Below, one piece after another: positions 1 to 9,640 of a stretch of DNA of 60,637 nt. Position 1 is the first letter of the stretch. The number at the start of each line of letters is the position of its first letter. The DNA comes from Actinomycetota bacterium (GTDB lineage: Bacteria > Actinomycetota > Acidimicrobiia > Spongiisociales > UBA5794): assembly GCA_030123765.1 (NCBI GenBank), contig JASJXX010000005.1, positions 1 to 60,637 of the forward strand, written 5' to 3'. The notes under the pieces were generated by a model. It did not search any database. It was not told the DNA's origin and saw nothing but the letters and a program-made list of their open reading frames with translations. Made by a program: the position numbers and the translations under genes.

Positions 1-576
1 GTGCGTGTAGCCCAGGGGCACCCGTCGGTGGGAGATGCTGTCGATCGCGTGCGTCGCCGCGTGTGGGGGGTCGTGCTCTACGGACCATTCATGGTCTCGA
101 TCCTCTTCATGGTCTCCCTCCCTCCCCTCATGCTGTTGGCAGTGGTGGATCCGACGGGTGTGCTCGTCGTGCTCCTCATGGTTGGATTGCTGGTCGGGGG
201 AGTGGTATTTCTCGTCGGATCGTGGGCGGTCGTTCCCTCGTTCACGATCTCAGATGTGCGCTTCCGCCACGTGTTTCGCGTCGTGTGGAACGGTGTCCGC
301 AACGGAGGGCCGCGCTTCGTAGGGATCTTGACGGTTTTCGGAGTTATGTCGTGGACCATCACCGGAGTGGCAGAATCCGTCTTCGGAGACGTGTTGCCCT
401 TCGGAGCGTCGACTCTCGTGCAGATACCAATCCTCGGCTTTGTCTCCGCGTGGTACGCGGGGACGGCCGGGTACCTCTGGATCGACGAAGCGTCGAACGT
501 AGCGGTAGAGCTGGAGAACACGGAGGGCGAGGAGGTCACCGAGTTGACGATCGTCTGCAGCGACCTCGCTACGTGA
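1..576 (+). CDS. Membrane protein, probably 5'-truncated by the window edge
   Basis: The frame is open from the first base, so the true start probably lies outside the window; the GTG at base 1 may be internal. The 191 visible residues contain about four hydrophobic segments (roughly residues 25-48, 53-75, 103-120 and 138-160), and the last 25 residues are acidic and soluble. I recognise no family. Its stop overlaps by 8 nt the stop end of the convergent SDR gene. Confidence 0.6.
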   Translation: MRVAQGHPSVGDAVDRVRRRVWGVVLYGPFMVSILFMVSLPPLMLLAVVDPTGVLVVLLMVGLLVGGVVFLVGSWAVVPSFTISDVRFRHVFRVVWNGVRNGGPRFVGILTVFGVMSWTITGVAESVFGDVLPFGASTLVQIPILGFVSAWYAGTAGYLWIDEASNVAVELENTEGEEVTELTIVCSDLAT

Positions 577-1426
577 GAGAGACGAGACTCTCGCTCACGT
601 CCCACAGCCGATCAGCCTGGTCGCTGTCGTGCGCGTGGCGGGTCGACCTGGCCGGCTCGCGATCCGAGAAATAGATGCCCTGAGAGGTGTCGATCGAAGG
701 CTCGGTAGCGAGCCAGATGACCGTGTCTGCCCCCTCTTCAGGAGTGCGCATCCAGCGCTTTCCGAATCTGGTAGCTGCACGAACGATGGTTGATCCTCCA
801 CGACCGCCGAAGGACGTGCCCACGACGCCTGGGTGGAGGGCGAAGGCCTCAACGGTTGGCCCCATGCGAGCGTTGACACCGTGGGCGTGCAGGATGTTGG
901 CGAGCTTGGAGTGCCCGTATACGGTCATCATGCGGTACCGGCGGTTCTCCCAACTGAGATCGTCGAAGAGGATCCCCTCCTTCGCGTGAGTGTGGGCGAC
1001 CGACGAGACGTTGATCACCCGCGATCGTCTGGCACCCTCAAGCAACTCGGCGAGAAGCACGGTGAGGAGGAATGGGCCGAGATGGTTCGTCGCGAAAGTC
1101 AACTCGTGACCATCGACTGATTCGCGGCGTGAGCCGAACACACCTCCCGCGTTGTTGATGAGTACCCCGAGATCTTCTTCACGTCCGCGGAACCGGCGCG
1201 CAAACGCGCGGACCGAAGTGAGATCTGCGAGGTCGACCAGGTCGAGGTGGACGTTGCCGCCGGTCTCCTCGGTGATAGCGGCGCGCGCCTGCTCTCCCCG
1301 TGCGGCATCGCGCGACGTGATGGTGACATCTGCTCCTGAACCTGCGAGCGCCGTAGCTGCGGCCAACCCGATACCCGAGCTGCCACCTGTGACAAGCACA
1401 TTTAGACCCTCAATGTTCCACGCCAT
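569..1426 (-). CDS. SDR-family oxidoreductase (retinol dehydrogenase-like)
   Basis: A 285-residue classical short-chain dehydrogenase/reductase with a Rossmann fold, using NAD(P)H on an unknown alcohol or ketone. Visible motifs are the cofactor loop TGGSSGIG at residues 13-20, NNAGG at 91-95, NVSS at 139-142 with the catalytic Ser, and YGHSK with Tyr170 and Lys174. The spacing and the C-terminal HPGVV/T region resemble the retinol dehydrogenase/WW-domain oxidoreductase subgroup. The ATG at 1426 opens directly before the Rossmann strand; the frame stays open upstream but that part looks non-coding. It stands alone and the substrate cannot be read from context. Confidence 0.88.
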   Translation of the reverse strand: MAWNIEGLNVLVTGGSSGIGLAAATALAGSGADVTITSRDAARGEQARAAITEETGGNVHLDLVDLADLTSVRAFARRFRGREEDLGVLINNAGGVFGSRRESVDGHELTFATNHLGPFLLTVLLAELLEGARRSRVINVSSVAHTHAKEGILFDDLSWENRRYRMMTVYGHSKLANILHAHGVNARMGPTVEAFALHPGVVGTSFGGRGGSTIVRAATRFGKRWMRTPEEGADTVIWLATEPSIDTSQGIYFSDREPARSTRHAHDSDQADRLWDVSESLVSLT

Positions 1427-1570
1427 GGAAGGAACGTAGTATCCGGGGAGAAGTACACCGAGCGTAGACGGTCGCCTCGGTGGCCTGGTTCCTGTCGTCG
1501 GTCGCTCCTGTGCCGACTCCGACTTCCCCCTTCGCCCTGCTTGGAGTAGCGTGGAGACCGGAGGTTGAGT

Positions 1571-1942
1571 ATGCGACTGGAAGCACTCGTCGGAGACGGT
1601 GCAGCGATAGTAGGCCCTGAAGCGACGTTGCTCGAAGTGGCCAGAGCCATGGCTACGCAGAAGACTGGCGCGGTCGCCGTCGTTGACCGCACCGGGATGA
1701 TCGGGATCTGCACGGACCGTGATCTCGCGATGGCCATCGGTGACGGTTACAGCCCTGACGATCCCGTTACGAGTTGCATGACGGAGTCCCCCGACGTGGT
1801 GGAACCCGATGTGGGCGTAAGCGACGCAGCAGCGTGGATGCTCGAGACCGGCTATCGGCATCTCCCCGTGATGTCGGGCGGAGAGTTGCTGGGAATCGTT
1901 GACATGCGGGATGTGCTCTGGGCGCTGTTCCCAAAGGGGTAG
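1571..1942 (+). CDS. CBS-domain protein (tandem CBS pair)
   Basis: A 123-residue stand-alone protein made of two CBS motifs (about residues 8-60 and 65-120) forming one Bateman module. Such modules bind adenine nucleotides or S-adenosylmethionine and usually regulate a partner. Each half carries the typical hydrophobic-Gly-Ile-hydrophobic-(T/D)xRD pattern (GICTDRDL; GIVDMRDVL). The ATG at 1571 has a GGAGG six bases upstream, so it is preferred to the TTG at 1565. No partner is identifiable nearby. Confidence 0.85.
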   Translation: MRLEALVGDGAAIVGPEATLLEVARAMATQKTGAVAVVDRTGMIGICTDRDLAMAIGDGYSPDDPVTSCMTESPDVVEPDVGVSDAAAWMLETGYRHLPVMSGGELLGIVDMRDVLWALFPKG

Positions 1943-2035
1943 ACATCTCCACGGACGAGAGAACATTGCGGTGAGTCGTCTGTCGCGTCGTCCTGCGGTA
2001 CGCTCCACCCGGTCGACGGGGAGGTACCCAGCCGA

Positions 2036-2881
2036 GTGCGAATAGCCGCCGCGATGGCAGTGACGGCGCTGCTCACGGTCTTGTTGTGCTTCGCCACGTT
2101 CGCCTGGTGGTTCGACGACGCTGTGGTGAATTCTGAGAACTTCGTTGGCTCCACCGTTCGGGCGTTCGCAGAAGGGACGTCACGTGACGCGGCAGGTCAC
2201 CTGATCGTCGAGCGGCTGGTTGAACGATATCCGTTGCTCGTCGTCCTCGAGCCGAACCTCGTCGACATGTTCGTTGACCTGCTCGATACGCCAGAAGTTG
2301 GTGTCGTGATCAGCGTCGTCACTGCCGACATCCACGAACAGATCATGTCCGGCAGCCGGGAGGCTGTCGTCGTCAGCCTGGTCGATCATCGCGACTCGAT
2401 TCTTGCGCCGATCGAAGCCGATGCCCCATCGCTCGCCCGTGTGATCCCGAGCAGTTGGTTCGTCTCCATTGAGATCGTGGAGGCTGGAGAGCTCCCCGAC
2501 TTCTCCCCCTACGCCACGTGGGTGGAGATCGTGCGCGTCGTCACGTTCTTGGCGGCTGTCCTGCTGGTCGCGACCCTGCTGTGGCTCGTTCGTCGAAGAG
2601 GGAGAGCCTTGACGTTGATCGGCGCAGCGTTCGTGGCGGCCGCTTTTGTCGCCAGGATCCTCGTTCCCGCAGGTCGCACGATCGTCGCTCAGGGTATTGA
2701 GCGATCACACATCGCGACGATTGCTATCAACCTCTACGACGAGTTCACGAGATCGCTCTTCCTGCGGGCAGCGCTGCTCGCCGGTGTCGGTACCGTTCTC
2801 ATCGTGTTCGGTGTCGCACTGTGGTTAGCGCTCGACGAACGGGACAGGGCTGCTGCCAGGGAGCGTCAGGGCATCGCGTGA
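2036..2881 (+). CDS. Conserved-looking membrane protein, function unknown
   Basis: 281 residues starting at GTG. There is an N-terminal hydrophobic anchor (residues 5-25), a largely soluble external-looking region of about 135 residues, and three C-terminal membrane segments near 165-187, 192-212 and 242-266, followed by a charged tail. This anchor-plus-loop-plus-three-helix layout occurs in several uncharacterised actinobacterial envelope proteins; I recognise no motif. A GGGGAGG lies about 11 bases before the GTG, a longer spacing than usual. Downstream oligopeptidase B follows after 60 nt on the same strand. Confidence 0.7.
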   Translation: MRIAAAMAVTALLTVLLCFATFAWWFDDAVVNSENFVGSTVRAFAEGTSRDAAGHLIVERLVERYPLLVVLEPNLVDMFVDLLDTPEVGVVISVVTADIHEQIMSGSREAVVVSLVDHRDSILAPIEADAPSLARVIPSSWFVSIEIVEAGELPDFSPYATWVEIVRVVTFLAAVLLVATLLWLVRRRGRALTLIGAAFVAAAFVARILVPAGRTIVAQGIERSHIATIAINLYDEFTRSLFLRAALLAGVGTVLIVFGVALWLALDERDRAAARERQGIA

Positions 2882-2941
2882 CGTGCGGCGACGACGCTGC
2901 TCGCCGGCGTACAGCCCCCGAGCCCGGGTACCGTTGCGCGC

Positions 2942-4963
2942 ATGTATCCACCTGTTGCACCCGCACAGCCCCACACTCGTTCCATCCACGGAGATGTCAC
3001 CGAGGACCCGTGGTTCTGGCTGAACGAGAAGGACACTCCCGCAGTCATCGAGCATATCGAAGCGGAGAACGTGTACACGGAGAACGTCCTGAAGCCGACC
3101 GTCGCCCTCCAGGAGACGATCTTCACGGAGATCAAAGATCGCACGCAGGAGACCGACCTCACCGTTCCTGCCCAACGTGGAGGCTTCTGGTACACGACCC
3201 GAACTGAGGAGGGGAAGGCCTACGCGATTCGGGTTCGGATGGCTGGCGGGCCTCACGGCGCCCCCCAGTTGGTGCTCGACGAGAATGTCGAGGCTGAGGG
3301 GGAGGCGTACTTCAGGCTCGGCAATCTCTCGGTGAGCGAGGACCACCGCTTCGTTGCTTACTCGACCGACACCACGGGCGACGAGAGCTACACGACGAGA
3401 ATCAGGGAGATCGACTCACAGCAGGATCTCCCCGACATTCTGGAAGAGTGCCGATACGGGTTGGCCTGGTCCAACGATGGTTCCTACCTCTTCTACACGA
3501 TTGCAGATGAGGCGCTCCGCCCCTTCCAGATCTGGCGTCACGAGATCGGCACAGATCAAGCCCGAGACGTCATCGTCCACCAGGAAGACGACGATCGTTT
3601 CTACCTCGGGCTCGGCAAGACTCGTTCAGGCAGTTACATCGTCATCTCAGCCGGGTCCGCCGTCACCGAGTCGACCTGGGTGATTCCTAGCGACGACCCC
3701 ACCAGCGAACCACGCGAGGTGCTTCCGAGGGTCGGAGGAGTCGAGTACGCGATCGACCATCGAGGCGACGTGTTCTGGATTGTGAGCAATGACGAGGGAA
3801 CCGACGGCCGCCTCGTCACCGTCCCCGTCGAGGGTGGGTCACCGACCGAGGTCGTCGGGCATGAGAGCGGCAGGAAGCTCATCGCCCCAATGTGTTTCGC
3901 CGACCATGTCCTTGTCTGGGGGAGAGCGGATGGGCTCCCTGCGATCTTCGAAGTTCGGGGCTCGGTGCTCGTCCCGATCGAATTTGATGAGCCGATCTAC
4001 GAGGTGACACCGGACGCCAACTACGAGTTCTCGACATCGAGCGTGCGCTACGCGTACGAATCGTTCGTGACGCCAAGAAGCGTGTATGACCATGACCTCA
4101 CGACAGGTGAACGCACGCTGCTCAAGCAGACACCCGTCCTGGGGGACTTCGACGCGGCTCTCTACGTCCAGGAGCGCCTCTGGGCGCCATCACGCGACGG
4201 GGTGCAGATCCCGGTCAGTTATGTGCGCCACGTCGACACACCTGTTGATGGCACTGCACCGCTATTGCTGTACGCGTACGGTGCGTATGAGACGTCGATG
4301 CCGGTCAGGTTCTCGATCGCCCGTCTCAGTCTGCTCGAGCGGGGTGTCGCGTACGCGATTGCGCACGTACGCGGGGGAGGGGAGATGGGGAAGGCCTGGT
4401 ACGAGGATGGCAAGCTCGCGAAGAAGATGAATACGTTCTTCGACTTCGTAGATGTAGCGTCCTTTCTTGGAGAGACAGGCCACTGTGCTCCAGATCGCAT
4501 CGCTGCGCGCGGCGCGTCTGCCGGGGGACTCACGATGGGAGCTGCACTGAATCTCGCACCGCGGTCCTTCGCCGCGATGGTGGCTGAGGTGCCGTTCGTT
4601 GATGTCACCAACACGATGCTTGATGCCGAGCTGCCCCTCACCGTGGTTGAGTGGGAGGAGTGGGGCAATCCTGAGCTCGCCGAGGAGTACGCGTGGATTC
4701 GTGCGTACGCGCCGTATGAGAACGTCGAGGACGTTGCCTATCCGCCGCTGCTCGTGACCGCAGGACTCAACGATCCGCGCGTGTCGTACTGGGAGCCAGC
4801 GAAGTGGGTTCAGCGGCTGCGTGAGCGCTCCACATCGGGCGCAGAGGTACTTCTCAAGACGGAGATGTCGGCGGGCCACTTTGCTCGGTCAGGCCGATAC
4901 GACCTGTGGCGTGACGAAGCGATCGTTCTGGCGTTCGTGTTGACACGGCTCGGTGCTGTCTAG
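2942..4963 (+). CDS. ptrB: Oligopeptidase B (S9 family prolyl-oligopeptidase-type)
   Basis: A 673-residue serine peptidase that cleaves short peptides after basic residues in the cytoplasm. The N-terminal signature of the family is present (HG at 16-17, then DPWFWL), followed by a beta-propeller that restricts access to the active site, and a C-terminal alpha/beta-hydrolase domain. The loop RGGGEMGKAWYEDGK is diagnostic of oligopeptidase B. The catalytic triad reads as Ser526 in GASAGG, Asp611 in LNDPRV and His646 in SAGHFA. Length matches the family (about 680). The ATG is chosen because it begins the usual PPxAxxxPHxRxxHG stretch. Convergent with the next gene, 21 nt apart. Confidence 0.93.
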   Translation: MYPPVAPAQPHTRSIHGDVTEDPWFWLNEKDTPAVIEHIEAENVYTENVLKPTVALQETIFTEIKDRTQETDLTVPAQRGGFWYTTRTEEGKAYAIRVRMAGGPHGAPQLVLDENVEAEGEAYFRLGNLSVSEDHRFVAYSTDTTGDESYTTRIREIDSQQDLPDILEECRYGLAWSNDGSYLFYTIADEALRPFQIWRHEIGTDQARDVIVHQEDDDRFYLGLGKTRSGSYIVISAGSAVTESTWVIPSDDPTSEPREVLPRVGGVEYAIDHRGDVFWIVSNDEGTDGRLVTVPVEGGSPTEVVGHESGRKLIAPMCFADHVLVWGRADGLPAIFEVRGSVLVPIEFDEPIYEVTPDANYEFSTSSVRYAYESFVTPRSVYDHDLTTGERTLLKQTPVLGDFDAALYVQERLWAPSRDGVQIPVSYVRHVDTPVDGTAPLLLYAYGAYETSMPVRFSIARLSLLERGVAYAIAHVRGGGEMGKAWYEDGKLAKKMNTFFDFVDVASFLGETGHCAPDRIAARGASAGGLTMGAALNLAPRSFAAMVAEVPFVDVTNTMLDAELPLTVVEWEEWGNPELAEEYAWIRAYAPYENVEDVAYPPLLVTAGLNDPRVSYWEPAKWVQRLRERSTSGAEVLLKTEMSAGHFARSGRYDLWRDEAIVLAFVLTRLGAV

Positions 4964-4984
4964 GAGCTCTTTGTGAGTCCGCGG

Positions 4985-5353
4985 CTACTCGTCGACGTCC
5001 GGGTCTCTGCACTCAAGGAAGACATCGTTCTCTGTTGCATCGGAGGGGAGGACGCCGGGTTCGACGATGTAACGGAGGTGCGACCGGTCGGTGCACCCTG
5101 TGACGATGTCCTTGCTTGCACTCCACACCTTGAGCAGTAGGCCGTGAGGAATGTTCTCCGCCCCTACGATCTCGGTCAGTCCGAGCTCACGCACCTCGGT
5201 CTTGACCAATTCCAGGATGTCGAAGACTCCGACGTTCTGTCGCTCCTGTTCGAGGTCAGCACTCGCCCGCTTCTTGCTCTTAGAGGATTGGCGCGAGAGG
5301 AGGGCAAATACAACCAGGAGGGCGATGACGGTGAGAATGACCGCGGCGGTCAT
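4985..5353 (-). CDS. Small membrane-anchored hypothetical protein
   Basis: 122 residues with one N-terminal membrane helix (residues 3-20) followed by a basic stretch (QSSKSKKR) and a soluble domain of about 90 residues. No recognised family. Its ATG overlaps the stop of the ManC-like gene by 4 nt (ATGA), so the two are probably translationally coupled, but nothing in the sequence links it to sugar metabolism. Confidence 0.7.
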   Translation of the reverse strand: MTAAVILTVIALLVVFALLSRQSSKSKKRASADLEQERQNVGVFDILELVKTEVRELGLTEIVGAENIPHGLLLKVWSASKDIVTGCTDRSHLRYIVEPGVLPSDATENDVFLECRDPDVDE

Positions 5354-6786
5354 CGTCTGGTCTCCGGCCGGGCGGATGCATTGGTGTCTGTCGTGGCGTC
5401 ATCCTCCTCGATGTGTGAACCGAGACCGACCTCGATCACCTCGATCGTCTCCTCTCCCGGGTTCTCGAGACGATGGGCTTCTCCGGGAGGGATGTGCACA
5501 AACTCGTTCGTCGATAGGAGCCTGGTCATCTCGCCTATGGTGATGCGAGCTGTCCCCTGGACGACGAGCCACTGAGTGGAGCGCTCCGGGTGCACCTGGA
5601 TCGGGATCCCGGATCCAGGGTCGAGCCACAGGCGGAGCACCCGGTAGCCCGGGCCCGAACTGACCGTCTGGAACCCGCCCCATGGGCGCAGTACCGTACC
5701 GTCGGTTCTGAGTTCGACCCTGTTCTGCGCCTGGAGACTGTCGACGATCTCTTTGACCTCCTGGGCTGAGTCGCGAGCAGCAACGAGGAGCGCGTCGGGT
5801 GTGTCGACGATGATGACGCCGTCGATCCCGACGGTCGCGATGAGTCGAGTCGAGCCCCGGACGTAGCTCCCGGTCGTCTTGAACGAGGTGACGTCTCCGA
5901 TCAGAACGTTCCCTGCCTCGTCCTTCTCGGCAATCTCCCACAATGAAGCCCACGAGCCGACGTCGTTCCAACCCGGGTCGGTCGGAAGGACAGCAGCCAT
6001 CGAGGTCCGCTCCATCACCGCGTAGTCGATGGAGTCCGAGCGGCAGGCCCGAAAGGCCTCCTCGTCGAGGTAGATGCGGCTCTTGGCTCGTTCGGCGCCG
6101 TCATACGCCGCACGGGCTGACGTGGCGATGTCCGGCGCGTGTTTCGCAAGTTCTTCGAGGTAGCGCGAAGCCTTCATGAGGAACATGCCTGAGTTCCACA
6201 GATACTCGCCGGACGCGACGTATTCGGCTGCAGTGTCATCGTCGGGTTTCTCCTTGAAAGCAGCAACGCGGCTCACCGTATCGGTGACCGGCTCCCCAAC
6301 CTTGATGTAGCCGTAACCCGTCTCAGGATGCGAAGGGGTAATGCCGAACGTCACGAGGTAGCCGTCTAAGGCCGTCTCGGACGCGAGCCTGATGGCTTGC
6401 TGGAAGACCTGAGCGTCTCGTATTGTGTGATCGGCAGGGAGAATGAGGAGGAGGGGATCGGACGCCCCGATCGCTTCGTGCGCGGCGACTGCGATGGCAG
6501 GAGCGGTGTTCCTTCCGACAGGTTCGAGGATCAGGACAGCATCCGGATATCCCGCAGCGACCATCTCGCGCGTTGTCGCGTCGGCGTGATCCTTGTTGGT
6601 GACGATGATTGGTCGTTCCGTTGTCTCGAGTGCCGCGACCCTGTCCACTGTCGCCCGCAACATCGATCGCTCTTCCACGAGCGGGAGAAGTTGCTTGGGC
6701 TGCATCAAGCGTGAGGCAGGCCAGAGCCTGGTGCCGCTCCCTCCAGAGAGGATGACGGGCACGATCGTGCGGCTGGCGTTAGTCAC
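5350..6786 (-). CDS. manC: Mannose-1-phosphate guanylyltransferase / mannose-6-phosphate isomerase type II (ManC-like)
   Basis: 478 residues. The N-terminal nucleotidyltransferase domain (about 1-340) carries GGSGTRLWP at 15-23 and the PKQ loop at 30-32, plus an EKP motif (FKEKP) in the middle; it should make a GDP-sugar, most likely GDP-mannose, for glycan synthesis. The C-terminal cupin (about 365-460) matches the type II isomerase region, but the usual metal-binding H-x-H-R-x-E-x-W pattern reads HPERSTQW, so isomerase activity is doubtful. It lies between the ClC gene (46 nt upstream) and the small membrane protein with a 4-nt overlap. Confidence 0.85.
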   Translation of the reverse strand: MTNASRTIVPVILSGGSGTRLWPASRLMQPKQLLPLVEERSMLRATVDRVAALETTERPIIVTNKDHADATTREMVAAGYPDAVLILEPVGRNTAPAIAVAAHEAIGASDPLLLILPADHTIRDAQVFQQAIRLASETALDGYLVTFGITPSHPETGYGYIKVGEPVTDTVSRVAAFKEKPDDDTAAEYVASGEYLWNSGMFLMKASRYLEELAKHAPDIATSARAAYDGAERAKSRIYLDEEAFRACRSDSIDYAVMERTSMAAVLPTDPGWNDVGSWASLWEIAEKDEAGNVLIGDVTSFKTTGSYVRGSTRLIATVGIDGVIIVDTPDALLVAARDSAQEVKEIVDSLQAQNRVELRTDGTVLRPWGGFQTVSSGPGYRVLRLWLDPGSGIPIQVHPERSTQWLVVQGTARITIGEMTRLLSTNEFVHIPPGEAHRLENPGEETIEVIEVGLGSHIEEDDATTDTNASARPETRR

Positions 6787-6832
6787 GTCAGGAGAGTGCG
6801 CTGAGTTGGCTGCCGGCTACAAGGCACTGCTG

Positions 6833-8824
6833 TCACTCCGTGGCTTGCGGGATGTGCTGAAGGTCGTCGCAGGCTTCCGGAGTTCCGAAGATCGTGAGGC
6901 GGTCCCCGGTCCTGATGGTCGTGTCACCATGGGGCACGAGGACGGACGTTCCGCGCTGAACCGAGACAAGCACGACGTCAGCAGGCCATTCGATGTCCGC
7001 GACGTCGCGGTTTGCAAGAGGCGATCCCTCCTCGATAGCCATGTCGAAGAAGTCTGCGCCTGGCTGGGACCGGATCCGCGTTCGTTCGCGATACAGCTCC
7101 TTCCCCTTGGACATGGAGAGGGCTTGCTCGTAGGCCCTGACGACCGAGATCCGTCGGAACATCCCGACGACATGATTCGTGTTCTGGGGGTCCACGACCG
7201 GCAATCTGCCGACACCAAGGGATGCCATGCGAGCGAGTGCGGTCGCGACGGGCGCATCGGGCGTGATCGTGATGACGTCCTTCGTCATCGCATCCGCGAC
7301 GGTGGCGGTCATCGACGGTCCCCCTGCCTTCGTGATATCCGACAGGGTGATGATGCCAACGAGGCGGTCCTGGTCATCGAACACGGGAGCTCCATGATGA
7401 GTCGTGACGTCGAAGAATTCGGCGGCCTCCGCGAGCGTGTTCCATCGATGGAGCCCCCCATCGACGGGCAGCATGACGGCATCGACCTGCACTGTGTCAA
7501 GGAGGTCGATGTCCTCCGACTTGGGGAGCGTGATGCCCTGACGCTTGAGTGGCATGGTGTACGCGGACTCGGGATGGATGCGGTCTCCCAGATACGTGGC
7601 GAGCGCTGCGCCGAGCATGAGCGGAAGCACGAGCTCGTAGTTGCCCGTAATCTCAAATACGATGATCACCGAGGTGAGCGGAGCCCTGGCAATCGTCGCG
7701 AAGGTGGCAGCCATGCCGACCACAGCGAAGGCGCCCGTGTTGATACCGTCGATGGCGAACATCTCCTGCATCAGGATCGCGAACGCCGCTCCGATGGACC
7801 CCCCGATGACGAGGCTCGGCATGAAGGTGCCTACAGAACCGCCGCCTGCCCTGGTAAACGCTGAAGTCGCGATCTTCGCGAGGGCGATGAGAGCGAGGCC
7901 CCACCACACGTACTTCCCTGGACCGTCGAGCCGCAAGAGGCCGGAGAGGAAGTTCTGGCCTGAGCCGAGCGAGGCCGGCGAGACAATTCCGATGAGCGCG
8001 ATGGAGAGCCCGAAGAGGATCGGGCGGAACCATTTCGGAATACTTGACGGAAGAGACGATGCTGCGGTCATCTCAAGGACTCGCATGTACAGGATGCCGA
8101 AGACGACTGCGATGACCGCCAGGAGCGCGTACAGAAACAGATGGATAGGATTTCCGAGGGAGTGTGACGGGGAGGAGAGGATGAGTCCTTCACCGACGAG
8201 AAGCTGGGTGGTCACAGCGGCCGCGACTGAGGCGATCACGACGGCGTTGAGGTGGCGGATCGCGAAGGAACCGAGGATCACCTCCATGGCGAACATCATC
8301 CCGGCGATCGGAGCGTTGAAGCTCGCGCCTATGCCTGCACCTGCGCCCGCCGCGACGAGGCTCCTGATGCGATCGTGGTCGAATCTCGTGTACCTCGCGA
8401 GAGTCGATCCCAGCGACGCCCCGATGTAGGCGATCGGTCCCTCTCGGCCTCCCGATCCGCCTGTGCCGAGGGTGAGCGCCGTCGCCGCCATCTTGGGGAT
8501 GATCTTGGACGTTGGCAGGTAGCCGCCGTGCATGCCCATCCCGATCATCGTCTCTGTCACACCGCCACCGGAGACGCCGGGGCCCCACCGCCGATCGATG
8601 AGCCACGAGAGAGTGAGACCTACCGGGATCGTCAGAGCAACTGCCCAGACTCCCCAGCGAGACCAGACTCCGTACGCGTGCGTGTTCTGTTCAACGAGAT
8701 CGATGATGCCGACGAGGATCGCCGCGGCGAGACCGACGAGGAGTCCTAGCACTACAGCAGCGATCAGGAACGAGGCTGAGCCGCGTTTCCTGGTGGCTGC
8801 CTTGAGAGCTGTGACGATGCGCAT
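6833..8824 (-). CDS. ClC-family chloride channel with CBS pair and TrkA-C-like tail
   Basis: A 663-residue integral membrane protein. Residues about 15-430 form the ClC core: GREGP at 126-130 with the gating Glu128, GTFMP at 332-336, and FNAPIAG at 169-175. Glu181 is followed by Val182, where proton-coupled ClC exchangers have a second Glu, so this resembles the channel branch. Two CBS motifs follow (about 450-580) and the end looks like a TrkA-C/RCK-C domain, so gating is probably ligand-controlled. The ATG at 8824 has an AGGA five bases ahead; an in-frame ATG at 8893 would add 23 unlike residues. Confidence 0.88.
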   Translation of the reverse strand: MRIVTALKAATRKRGSASFLIAAVVLGLLVGLAAAILVGIIDLVEQNTHAYGVWSRWGVWAVALTIPVGLTLSWLIDRRWGPGVSGGGVTETMIGMGMHGGYLPTSKIIPKMAATALTLGTGGSGGREGPIAYIGASLGSTLARYTRFDHDRIRSLVAAGAGAGIGASFNAPIAGMMFAMEVILGSFAIRHLNAVVIASVAAAVTTQLLVGEGLILSSPSHSLGNPIHLFLYALLAVIAVVFGILYMRVLEMTAASSLPSSIPKWFRPILFGLSIALIGIVSPASLGSGQNFLSGLLRLDGPGKYVWWGLALIALAKIATSAFTRAGGGSVGTFMPSLVIGGSIGAAFAILMQEMFAIDGINTGAFAVVGMAATFATIARAPLTSVIIVFEITGNYELVLPLMLGAALATYLGDRIHPESAYTMPLKRQGITLPKSEDIDLLDTVQVDAVMLPVDGGLHRWNTLAEAAEFFDVTTHHGAPVFDDQDRLVGIITLSDITKAGGPSMTATVADAMTKDVITITPDAPVATALARMASLGVGRLPVVDPQNTNHVVGMFRRISVVRAYEQALSMSKGKELYRERTRIRSQPGADFFDMAIEEGSPLANRDVADIEWPADVVLVSVQRGTSVLVPHGDTTIRTGDRLTIFGTPEACDDLQHIPQATE

Positions 8825-8907
8825 TGCATTCCTGACGGTAACGCTATACCTGATGCACTTCCACTGATGTTCGGGAACACAGCGAAGATGCATTACGTTG
8901 TCCCGGT

Positions 8908-9564
8908 ATGTTCACGCGAAACACGACTGCAGGACCCGGTGTCGACGCTTCGCCTTCCGCAGGGCTGGACCGTTCCGACGAGCTGAGCGGCGTCCACTTC
9001 GTCAGCGGAGAATCGATCGTCGAGCCCTTCCCTGAGGGTCTGGATGTCGCATATATCGCGATGGGGTGCTTCTGGGGCGCCGAGAGGGTGTTCTGGGAGT
9101 TACCGGGTGTGCACACGACGGCGGTGGGGTACAGCGGTGGATTCACTGAGAACGTGACGTACGAAGACGTGTGCACCGGGAGGACCGGCCACGCTGAAGT
9201 CGTGCTCGTCGTCTACGACCCTGTGGAGGTTCGTCTTGAGGCCCTGCTCGGAAGTTTCTGGGAGGGGCACGATCCGACACAGGGCGACCGGCAGGGCAAT
9301 GATGTCGGCAGCCAGTACCGGTCCGCGATCTATTGGACGTCCGATGCTCAGAGACTGACCGTGGCGGCGTCACGAGATGCCTACCAGAGCCGTCTCTCTG
9401 ACGCTGGACTCGGCAAGATCACCACGGAGCTCGCCGTGGCCGGCGAGTTCCATTACGCCGAGGAGTACCACCAGCAGTACCTCGCAAAGAACCCCGGTGG
9501 CTACTGCGGCCTCGCGGGAACCGGCGTGGCGTGTCTCGTCGGTCTCGATGTAGACCCCGGGTAG
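8908..9564 (+). CDS. msrA: Peptide methionine-S-sulfoxide reductase MsrA
   Basis: 218 residues. Reduces methionine-(S)-sulfoxide in proteins, with thioredoxin as the usual reductant. The catalytic Cys54 lies in GCFWG (53-57), and the family features VGYSGG, GHAE, HDPTQ and SQYRS follow in order. The C-terminal segment [15 protein letters not shown] carries the resolving cysteines. The first 45 residues are a short extension before the domain. It is divergent from the ClC gene, with about 80 nt between starts. Confidence 0.93.
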   Translation: MFTRNTTAGPGVDASPSAGLDRSDELSGVHFVSGESIVEPFPEGLDVAYIAMGCFWGAERVFWELPGVHTTAVGYSGGFTENVTYEDVCTGRTGHAEVVLVVYDPVEVRLEALLGSFWEGHDPTQGDRQGNDVGSQYRSAIYWTSDAQRLTVAASRDAYQSRLSDAGLGKITTELAVAGEFHYAEEYHQQYLAKNPGGYCGLAGTGVACLVGLDVDPG

Positions 9565-9640
9565 CGGCCTGCTACCGCTCCGTCTCGTCCGGTGATCTCC
9601 GCTGTCTTGGCGTGATGATGCAGTTGCCTGGTACGGCGTG

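Noticed and set aside
9560-9576. Six-base hairpin at the msrA stop as a terminator
   Set aside because: Stem is short, overlaps the stop codon and lacks a U-tract.
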